From: Polytrichum commune
Taxonomy: Eukaryota > Streptophyta > Polytrichopsida > Polytrichales > Polytrichaceae
Assembly (NCBI GenBank): GCA_950295325.1
Contig: OX485803.1
Span: 19,716,001-19,780,000, forward strand
Length of the DNA: 64,000 nucleotides
Direction of reading: 5' to 3'
The notes beneath the pieces were generated by a model that saw only the letters and a program-made list of their open reading frames with translations, ran no database searches and was not told the origin of the DNA. Position numbers and translations under genes: made by a program. Positions 38,301 to 47,100 of this stretch are shown here, in pieces (position 1 is the first letter of the stretch; each line of letters begins with the position of its first letter).

Positions 38301-38542
38301 AAAACACAATTTTCTGTATATGCCACAAGGAACTTCTGTGCGTTACGAAGCTCCTTAGCCATGTGGATCTTCTCAAAAGTTGCGTTGGGATAGGCTGTTT
38401 GAGCTGTACGAAATAAATGCTCTGCCCCTGCATTGTTCTTATAAACTGCCATTGAGCAGAACAGAGCTCGAGAGAGGTCATCTCTGCTTAACTTGTTATC
38501 AGAATTGCCCAGCAAAACCGGCCGATAACTTAAAGGCTCCAT
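32384..38542 (-). CDS. Gene A: class-3 lipase-GTPase fusion, triad intact
   Basis: Nine minus-strand exons: 38542-38039, 37491-36805, 36231-35947, 35639-35489, 35092-34948, 34733-34420, 34120-33879, 33696-33490, 32695-32384. They join in phase to 948 residues. Residues 1-397 are a class-3 lipase (PF01764) domain: FVAFRGTK near 81-88, nucleophile Ser145 in GHSLGG, Asp212 in NQNDYVPHM, and His351 in the H-x4-Y pattern (HRIDSY) typical of plant class-3 lipases. An Ala/Gly-rich helical insertion (about 219-330) is absent from gene B. Residues 398-492 look beta-rich. One hydrophobic segment spans about 617-643. A C-terminal GTPase domain has the P-loop GAEDAGKST (765-773), DFPG (814-817) and NKVD (874-877). 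It looks like a membrane-associated GTPase of dynamin/IRG/AIG1 character joined to a lipase. The start ATG at 38542 follows a possible acceptor (ttgcag, ending 38552), so a 5' untranslated intron is likely. The donor after exon 3 (gttcgt) is weak. Function is unknown. Confidence 0.88.
32872..33246. mobile_element. MITE in intron 8 of gene A
   Basis: The left end AAGGTATGTGGGTGTTATTT and the right end (reverse complement AAGGAATGTGGGTGTTGTTT) form a terminal inverted repeat of about 24 bp around 370 bp of non-coding DNA. The whole element lies in the intron between exons 8 and 9 of gene A (33489-32696). A partial relative is at 12826-13005. The GGGTGTTGTTTGGTT-type end recalls PIF/Harbinger (Tourist-like) elements, but no clean target duplication is visible. 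Confidence 0.6.
35868..35898. repeat. TA/CA microsatellite in gene A intron 3
   Basis: A short run of alternating TA followed by CA dinucleotides inside the intron between exons 3 and 4 of gene A. No function is implied. Confidence 0.7.
37668..37830. mobile_element. Fragment of the TGATCGGGG MITE family in gene A intron 1
   Basis: Matches the interior of the MITE at 43229-43448 over words such as aagtccaac, atgttgatatctt, ttttcctttat-like and ctctaaaatgatcgg. It lies in intron 1 of gene A (38038-37492). The termini are degraded. Confidence 0.5.
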
Positions 38543-38551
38543 GAGCGTCTG

Positions 38552-39700
38552 CAATTGACAACACGCCACCGATTTATAAAAGGTAAACAGCCCTAATTCG
38601 GTTACTATCTCAAACGGACACCTATATTCGAGTGGTCATGTGTAGTTAGGTGTGGATCTAAGAACATTCACCAAAAAGACATATTGTTGGATATGAAACA
38701 CACACAATTAGTGCAATAAGACTAGGAAATCTAAATCATGTCCTTAGGCATTTTCCTTGTATTTTTGGAGCTGGTATGAGTATCTTATAAAGTTGTCAAA
38801 GTGAAGAAATGTTATCTTTTCTATTGAATGACCATATAGTAGGTACCTCGATTATACTGATTATATCTTGAGCATGTAGTCCAATCTCTTTCAACCCCTA
38901 GAGGAATGAGGGTTTCAACGTGAATCAAAGATATGTAACTCCAAAATATGAAATATCTAAGACTTAATTCCGAAATGACATGTAACACAAATGTTTAGAC
39001 TGCTGAGTTTTGACCACATCCATGCAGTTAGAGTAAGGATCATCAGCTTTGAATTTTCTTTTTAGAACTGTCAAATCATTTGTGAAGGAATGTTTTCTAA
39101 AAAATTATCAAAATTTCAAGATGTATCAGAATTACTTGGACTTTCACACGGTTGGTTAAATGTATGAGTTTCATAACTTGGTGGAGAGAACCAAACATAT
39201 TCATGTCGATGACCTTGTTATTTTTCCCAAATTGTACATTCTGTACCAAAAATATTCTTAGGGGAACCACTTTAAGCCTCAAGGTGCATATCTTAGAGTT
39301 GTTCATAGATCAGTTCGATCGGTTTGCTCTAGACAGTGGAAATCTTCATTAGTGCAGAGTGCAAGGGGTGGAATTTTTTTGTTTAATTTATTAAAAAAGA
39401 AAAGTTCACCTCGAAAAATATATATCGGAAATCGATTGCAACCACATTTTGGCTTCCTCTTAGACATTTAGGGGTTAGACACAAGTGAGTGCATACCTAA
39501 ATCGACAAGAGCGAGTGGCTGAGTTGACTTGTTTCGATTACGCTGCTTGCAACGAAATTCAGGCGACGCCCGGGCAGGCCAGTGCGGTGATCCAGCAGCA
39601 GCAGCACTACATTCCCGCTCGGATGAGCTCCAGAACATGTAAACTACATCAACCATGGCGTGCACACAGTAAACAAAAGCTTAAGGGACGGCGGTGGTGT
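38552..39700 (-). other. Probable 5' leader exon and intron of gene A
   Basis: On the minus strand, about 39670-39595 resembles the region just upstream of gene B's start (44095-44155): both contain gttgatg, then agctc, then gcgggaatgta and a gctgctgc run. In gene B this block is joined directly to the coding exon. In gene A a donor (ttag/gtatgc near 39497) and an acceptor (ttgcag ending 38552) would remove about 945 bp and join the leader to the coding exon. The leader's own open frame is out of frame with the protein, so it would be untranslated or contain a short upstream frame. The 38620-38900 part carries a dispersed repeat. Confidence 0.45.
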
Positions 39701-40039
39701 ACCAATTAGCACCTGTCTATATACATGAATCTGAGGCCAATGATGGAAGCATGAATCGCTACACTACGTTACATCGGCCCTGACCAGAGCCAAGGTCGAT
39801 CTCCGACAAATCTGAGAACGGATGCACAGACCTACTGGATATTGCAGCACAAGCACGGCAGCAAACGGCAAACGGCAATCGACGTCACGTCGCCACCGTG
39901 TAAGCTCCCCTCATGTCGATCTTGGCAACACAATGTCGTTGCCAAGCTCCCGAAGCTCTCTGATCAAAGCTACACATACTTTGTGCCACTTGCATCTTCT
40001 GACACTTTTCCGACGGTTCCCGTTAGCGACGGGAAGCTT

Positions 40040-40368
40040 GGAAGCGCAGACTTGACCGTGGGGTCAAGTTTGAGTTATTTGAGGCCACATGTACTGCACA
40101 GTGCGCACTAGTATAAATAATAAAACATGCTCCCAAGCAATCAAATGCGGTTCCAACAAACTGCGCTGTTAATTCGACATGGCTTATCTTTTGAAGTTTT
40201 GAGGGAGCAGCTTAGATTGGGCATGTCGCTTTTACATTTGTAGTGTCATGCATATATAAGTTACATGTTTGCTATCATAGATACCCTTTCAGTGTAGTGC
40301 AGACAACCGTGTACAGACATTTAGCTTCGACACTGAAACCTACTTTGAGGAAGGTACCTGGAAGGCAT
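40040..40368 (+). promoter_or_regulatory. TATA-bearing promoter-like module, copy 1
   Basis: Starts GGAAGCGCAGACTTGACCG and contains TATAAATA at 40112-40119, preceded by a conserved ctgcacagtg word. The same module occurs again at 40369 and 43566, all in plus orientation, toward gene B. Copies 1 and 2 form a tandem pair with a unit of about 330 bp that shares a downstream atgtttgctatcatagata segment. Confidence 0.55.
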
Positions 40369-40902
40369 GGAAGCGCAGACTTGACCGTGGGGTCGAGTGT
40401 GAATTATTCTAGGCCACATGTGCTGCACAGTGCTTACTAGTATAAATAGAAAACATGCTCCCAATCAATCAAATGCGGTTCCTCAAATACAATCAAGATG
40501 ATTTGATGCGATTTGAGGGAGCAGCTTAGATTCGGCATGTCCCTTTTACATTTGTAGTGCCATGCATAAGTAACATGTTTGCTATCATAGATACAGTTTC
40601 AAAAGGATGTCCATAACCATGTGGTCTGCATACTTCGAAGCGCTTCCCCACTCCACACGCCTGGTTGTCAGTTAAGTTAACTTAGAACGGCACCGGCACG
40701 ACTGATGAGGCCAGTGGGTTTCATTGCAGCAAATATAGACAGCTGTGTGCAGACAATTAGGTTATGTCCATCCATGGGGGCAGGGCGGGGCGGGTGTGCA
40801 ATGTGTAAGATATTTGAGGCCACACCGTGACAGAAGTGTAGCCTTGATCAGACACAATTTTAGCTGAACTTTCTTCTCCGATGACGTTGTGCGGCCGTGA
40901 CT
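40369..40902 (+). promoter_or_regulatory. TATA-bearing promoter-like module, copy 2
   Basis: Begins GGAAGCGCAGACTTGACCG, with TATAAATA at 40441-40448. The block about 40297-40902 matches 43493-43890 in two pieces, apart from an extra 200 bp (about 40521-40725) present only here. Its 3' part holds a conserved ccgtgacagaagtgtagcc segment and a gatgacgttgtgcggccgtgac segment that may be a transcription-factor site of the TGACG type, also present upstream of gene B. Confidence 0.5.
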
Positions 40903-40965
40903 CTGATCAAGGCTACACATACTTTGTGCCACTTGCATCTTCTGACGCTTTTCTTACGGTTCACA

Positions 40966-41398
40966 TTAGGGCGTCCCCAGCAGCCCCGCCATAGGGCATG
41001 CCAACGCCAAAAATGAGGCATCCCGGGTTCTTAGGTGGCGGTACCGGCATAAATTGATCCCCACCAATGTCCGGTCCGGCATAATTTAGAAGCGGCCCGG
41101 GTATAGTAAAGGCCTTCCAACGCCATAAATGGTTCATATGGCGGCCCTCCTCCGGCCCGCCAAGAGATTACTTTAATATCAGATACTCCGATATCCTACT
41201 TTATCCCATGTCAGATAATAGGTGTCGTTGTCTTATTGATTGCTTCCTAATTATACCGGGGGTATGCCTAGGCTTTGGTGGGCTCTTACTCAAGATGAGC
41301 TGCCCCGCCCAAGATGGAGGGCTCCCCAAACACCCTAAACACCATATAATATATTATTTTTGGCGGGTTGCTTTCTATCTCTCCTGGGGATGCCCTTA
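40966..41398. mobile_element. PIF/Harbinger-type MITE with TTA target duplication
   Basis: The element 40969-41395 starts GGGCGTCCCCAGCAG and ends CTCCTGGGGATGCCC, giving imperfect terminal inverted repeats of about 15 bp. It is bounded by TTA at 40966-40968 and TTA at 41396-41398, the 3-bp target preference of PIF/Harbinger elements. The interior is GC-rich and non-coding. Confidence 0.75.
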
Positions 41399-41561
41399 GT
41401 GACCTGTAATTGCGCTTTTTTATCTTGGCAACCACTTGAATAAGTTAGTGAAAATCAAATCTCTATGTCAAAACACTGTATATCATGACTTAGAAACGGC
41501 GTTCTATCGGACAACACCTGAAAATTCTCACACCCTTTGAAGTTTTCAGCAATTCTTACGT

Positions 41562-42522
41562 CCATTACGGAGTGAAATTCGGCGGACATTAAGTCCCCCC
41601 CTACAAACTATGGGGGTGGTCATATCCAGGCTGAGGCAACCCTCCAAGGAAATTTTTGAACCCGACTGAAAATTGTTGTCCGCCCCGCCCAACTTCGAAA
41701 AAAAACATTGCCCTTGCATTCTTGAAGGCCGCTTGACTACAAATCCCATATTGAGTGCACTTCACCTTCAAGGTCTAAAATCCAATATATATATATATAT
41801 GTGCACTTCCAATTAGTAAATAAGCATTTCATTGGGATTTCATTCCGGAAGTGAAACCATCAATGAAGCATGTAATTAACTTGGAAGTCAAAAAATTACA
41901 AAATCCTCATTGAGGTTAGAATTTTTATGACTTACCATTTGAGATTGTCTTTGTCATTCTAAAATGACACTTGAATTTAGTGTGCTGATTTAGTATGTAT
42001 ATTTTATAATATTTTAGGGTAATGCCATCTACTTTCACAAGTATTCATATGCAATTAATTATAAAATATACTTACTGGAATTAATTAATTAACTAAATTT
42101 AATTACTGGAGTTAATTGGAGTTGATTCCAGTAATTACATTTTATGATTAATTATTCTGACTTAATTTGGTAAGCATACTTTCTGATTTATTTGGGCTTA
42201 ATTAGGATTAATCATAATTACTTAGACTTAATTACATTCAATCACACTTAATTGGTTTGAATGCGTATGAATACTTGTGAAAGTAGACGGCATTATCTAA
42301 ATATTATAAAATATACATTCTGAATCAGCAGACTAAATTCAAGTGTCATTTTAGAATGACAAAGACAATTTCCAATGGTAAGTCATAAAAATTATAATCC
42401 TCAATGCTAATGAGGATTTTGTAATTTTTTTGACCTCCAAGTTAATTACGTGCTTCATTGATGGTTTGAATCACTTCCGGAATGAAATCCCAATGAATTG
42501 CTTATTTACTAATTGGAAGTGC

Positions 42523-42555
<33 letters not shown>

Positions 42556-42784
42556 TAGACCTTGAAGGTGAAGTGCACTCAATATGGGATTTGTAGTCAA
42601 GCGGCCTTCAAGAATGCAAGGGCAATGTTTTTTCGAAGTTTGGGTGGGGGGGGGGGGGGCAATAGTTTTCAATCTCGTTCCAAAGTTTCCCTAGAGGGCT
42701 GCCCCAGCCCGGATATGACACCCCCCATAGTTTGTACGGGGAGGACTTAATGTCCGCCGCGAAATTCCAATACCCCGTTTATGG
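41562..42784. mobile_element. 1.2-kb foldback (palindromic) element
   Basis: Two arms of about 500-540 bp (41562-42065 and about 42245-42784) are inverted copies of each other over nearly their whole length, around a 180-bp AT-rich centre. Paired landmarks are ggcggacattaagtcc versus its complement near 42740, the TA runs near 41790 and 42525, ccggaagtgaaacca-like segments near 41848 and 42475, and tgtcattctaaaatgacac-like segments near 41955 and 42345. Differences are small indels and point changes. The transcript would form a very long hairpin. No coding frame is found. The target duplication was not resolved. Confidence 0.85.
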
Positions 42785-42839
42785 TATATAGTCACGTAAA
42801 CTATTTGCAAAGGGCCTAAACTAGATGCTTAGAGATCTC

Positions 42840-43200
42840 AAAGTGTAAAGCCCACTATTTGTCAATATGATTCCATTCATCAACATAAGTAACTTCAATA
42901 AGTAACATAGTAAGGGAAAAAATGTTTACATTATGATATTTAGAGTAGCATATTGAGATACTTTAGATGATAGTCTTGTGTTCTAGTATGCAAGGGGAAG
43001 ATATATTTAACATACTATTAACAAATATCATGTGTTAAAATATTAGTCTGTCAGAGGAAGATATTCTTGAGCAAGTGTCACTTGTAATATGCTTTTGTCA
43101 ACTTGTAGACCATTGTATAACGTAGGCATGCATCTTATAACACTATTGAACATGCTCCCGCCAAGATATTAGTAAGCGCACTTGACTGTCAAGTGACATT
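42840..43200 (-). repeat. Dispersed repeat, inverted partner of 9560-9850
   Basis: Reverse complement of the repeat at about 9560-9850, with shared words including gcatgcctacgtta, acaatggtctacaagttg and cttactaatatcttgg. The family is unknown. Confidence 0.55.
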
Positions 43201-43228
43201 TATGGTGAAGTTGTTTAATCATCCCCAA

Positions 43229-43448
43229 TGATCGGGGAACCTTTTGGGCATAATCGGTTGAGATCCTAGTATTTGCAAGTCCAACTAATTACATGTTGAT
43301 ATCTTCCAGTTTTCCTTTATCAAATTGGGGTATATTATATAAATTGCTCTAAAATGATCGGCAATTTTCCTGAAGTCTTGAACTTCAACCGGTTATTTCT
43401 CAAACTCAACCGGTTCATCTGGAACTAACTGCCGGTTCTCCCCGATCA
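43229..43448. mobile_element. 220-bp MITE, TGATCGGGGA ends, second copy
   Basis: Starts TGATCGGGGAAC and ends GTTCTCCCCGATCA, with terminal inverted repeats of about 14 bp. It has the same length and family as 6024-6243 but the opposite orientation. It is inserted just upstream of the third promoter-like module. Confidence 0.7.
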
Positions 43449-43492
43449 TAGGAATCATCGCATGTGACACTAAATACCATTATCAGTGAAAT

Positions 43493-43890
43493 GTGCAGAC
43501 AACCGTGTACAGATACTTAGGTTCGATACTGACACGTACTGTGAGGAAGGTACCTGGGAAGACATGGAAGCGCAGACTTGACCGCGGGATCGAGTTTGAA
43601 TTATTTAAGGCCACAAGTGCTGCACAGTGCACACTAGTATAAATAGCAAAGATGTTCCCAATCAATCAAATGCACTTCCTCAAATACAATCAAGATGATT
43701 GATGCGATTTGCAACAAATACAGACAGCTGTGTGCAGACAATTAGGTTATGTCCAGCCATGGGGGCAGGGCAGGGCGGGTGTGCAATGTGTAAGTTATTT
43801 GAGGCCACGCCGTGACAGAAGTGTAGCCTTGATCGGACACAATTTTAGCTGAACTTTCTTCTCCGACGACGTTGTGCGGCCGTGACTTGA
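43493..43890 (+). promoter_or_regulatory. Promoter-like module, copy 3, proximal to gene B
   Basis: Contains GGAAGCGCAGACTTGACCG at 43566 and TATAAATA at 43638-43645, about 540 bp before gene B's ATG at 44188, so it is the best candidate for gene B's own promoter. It continues with the ccgtgacagaagtgtagcc and gacgacgttgtgcggccgtgac segments shared with copy 2. The first part (gtgcagacaaccgtgtacag at 43493) also matches copy 2 at 40297. Confidence 0.55.
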
Positions 43891-44187
43891 AGGGAGCCTG
43901 GGTGGCGAAGACGATCGCTTCTATCTGCTGTGCTTGTGCGGAACCTCTGTGCTGGTCTCAGAGTTGTCGGTAAGTCGACCGAGGCTTCCATAGTAAAGTA
44001 ATCTAAGCATGCATGGTTTTATCCGTGGTTTCCGATGCATATAAGTGCTGATTGGTACACTCAAAGCCGGTCCATCGACTGATGATCATCAATGTGTGCA
44101 TGCCACGGTTGATGACGTTCTGCAGCTCCAAGCGGGAATGTATTGCTGCTGCCGACTTTCACTTCGATAAGCAAGTGGACAGATTCT

Positions 44188-47100
44188 ATGGATTCCAGAC
44201 GTCCGCAAATAAAGGACCTGGCACGAGCATATTTTTGCTCGGAGGCAGTTCTTTTTGAAAAGAATGAAGAGATTAAGGAGTATCTGAATGAGACCAAGTC
44301 GGAATTCCCAATCATCCATTTTGATGTTGTTCATGTATCAGTTGATCAGGACAATGATCTGCGCGGCTTCAAATTTTTGGTTGCTTACGCCGCTGATGCT
44401 ACTTTCATTGCATTTCGCGGATCTCGGACTTTTGAAGACTTAGGCCGGGAGAGTCAGCCGTCGTCCTCTGCCAGTGGGGTTCATGGGGTGGTTCTGGAGC
44501 TTTCCCGCAGCTTCATGGGATCTGGTTGCAACTTGCTCGCTCAATTGTCCAAATCGGAAAAGCGCATCATCTTTTGCGGGCACAGATTAGGGGGCTCAGT
44601 GGCGCACATGGTGGTGGTTCGCTTCTTCACGGATTTTGAAGACAAAGTGGTGAGCCTTTTGTGGCGAATTTCCATTTTTATCCTTTTGTTTTGCTTGCTT
44701 TATCTTCGTTAGCTTCAGTGTTGTGCTACTTACAATAACGACTGATGTAATTTTTCGACGATTCTGATATTTTCGTTCTGGTCGATAAACACTTTGAAGT
44801 TTGCTACTTCCTCTTTCTAGGTTCATTGCTAGGTTTCTTATTTCATCTTTCTAGGTTAATTTTGAATTACCTTGGCCGACTTTCTGAACTGGAGCATCCA
44901 ATTTAACGCCTCAGAGATGCAGTCATGTCGTTCCTATTTTTCAACATAAGAGGATGGCGCCTTTAGTTCTGGTCGTGAAGCCCTACTCCGTTTTGCTCAT
45001 TCGTCGATGTTCGCATAAAATTCTGGATGCTCTCCATGCGTTTATATTGCTATCATCGAATATGAAAAGACTTAGAGCCTACGCTTTCAAATCTTAAGTT
45101 CTCCTATACCTATTTGGCCACATAATCCCTGAAATTAGTATAGCTGCTCAGATTTGAGACTGTCCAAAACTGCGCTACTTGTTCTTCCTCGGTACTTCGC
45201 TGAGGATGCCATGTGATCGATACTGATACCTCAACGCATTAATTTGCGATTTTTCCTTTAATTTGCAGGAGGACCTGGACCCTAACACAATGATCTCGAT
45301 TGCATTCGGCGCCCCCAACATATGCGGTAACAAGCGCGCTCAAGAAATCAATAACAATGCTCATCTCAAGGTGCACCTCTTCAACGTGACTGATGAATCC
45401 GATCCCGTGGCTTCCCTGCAAGATGAATTTGAAGGGCACGAGGTGAAGGGGGATACTGCAGTTCGATCTGGCAGGTTTCCTATAGGAATTATGGTACCAC
45501 TGCGAAGCGGGTATCACCAGTCTCGTTCGAGTTCCGTTATGGGCTCATGTGTTCCAGGGAAAATCAAGCCCTGGAGCCGGAAGAAGTTTAGCAAATCTTA
45601 CAAATCAGCAGTGATTGCTGCGTATAAGTCCTCCGCCATGTCCAGCGATGAAGACGATGACTCTCCAAAGACGAAGGTCGAATCACCAGCTCCAGATGTA
45701 ACGTGGCCTTCCCCCTCTGCTTGTCTGCTGGAGCCTGGTCTTGTTTGTTAACAATATCACTTTACATACTAAAGTAGACATATGTGATGTTCTTCGGATG
45801 CTTTCTCTCTGTGCCAGCTTCTTGTAGGACATCAAGAACACAGTGAGTGGAAGATGATTGGCAAATCCTAATCTGCATGCCCGTAGTCATTTAACTCAAA
45901 AATTTTAGAGTTCATATGAGTATCTTATTGATTGTCAATGTGAAGATTCTCGTGGTCATTAAGTGGTCATATAGATTTTTTCAATCATGTTGACTATTGA
46001 GCTTAGAATGGTTAGCATATGTTGAGCATGTAGTTGAATTTCTTCTAGACAAATGTCTTTTTGGTGTCAAGTTTTTGATCCACACCTAACCACAAATCGT
46101 TCAAATATATAGGTGTCCATAATATTATTGTGGTGTTGGAAATAGGCACGTCAATTTTTTGCCCCTCATAAAATTGAGTTGTGAATTTTCCATTTCAATG
46201 ACCAGTTAGCAAACTTGTTTAATATTTTCTTTTCGCTAGCATATATTTGCTAGCAAGTGGCTAAAGGCGAAGACCATAATTTGTACATGAATTGGCCTTC
46301 ATGCACAATTTTTTTGATTCAACAAAGAAACCTAACAATCAAATTATACCTTTTAGAAAATACTTTGCAAAGGTGTTAAGGGTGAGTTTCCATGTAGGCC
46401 ACTTGCCCACTAGATTTTAGTATGAATAACGAACAACTTGCCCAAATATAGATGGAATTTGGTGGGGTAGGATTTTGTATGTCCCAACTAGCTACTCTCA
46501 TCTTCTCAATGTGGGCCCACCTACTATTAACCTCTTCCTTTTAGGTTAACAAGGATGGACTTCTAGACCATCGGTCTTTCAAACTTTGGTGATCAACACT
46601 TGTAAGTCAAAGAGTGCTTTAGTGGGCTCATGGAATTCTAGCAGCCCATGTCTAGTAGGCCACCAAAATGTGGTTGGTTAGTGGGTTGTGCTTATCTACA
46701 TGAGACCACCTCCCACCCACTATTATCTAGAATCTAGTGGACGAGCGACCTACGTGGAAACTCACTCTAAGAGACCCCATGATCTTAGACATGCTGAGTA
46801 TTTATTCTGGATAAGAATTTTTGTTTTAAAATTAAATTGTTTCAAAGTATACCAAGAAAATCGTTCCGTATGAAGGTTTTCTTGACATGAGGTGCTGTTG
46901 ATGTTTATCTTTCCAGGTCTTGTCTGCAAAATGGAAGGCATCAGATTTCAAAATTTTCATCACCATCAAGGGATTTAATCTGCAGTATCTACGTGAGCCT
47001 GTGAAATTGGATGGATTGCATCCGTGGGATACCATACTACAGACAGATTCTGAACTTGTTATTACTGCTCCTGACAACACTAAAGCAGAGGATATTAAGG

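Noticed and set aside
44430-44560. Possible frameshift in gene B before the lipase nucleophile, because this part aligns poorly with gene A
   Set aside because: Reading the other frames does not restore a better match, and VHG...LELSRSF in the annotated frame lines up with the GGYFHKGFYDRADSF block of gene A, so the frame was kept.
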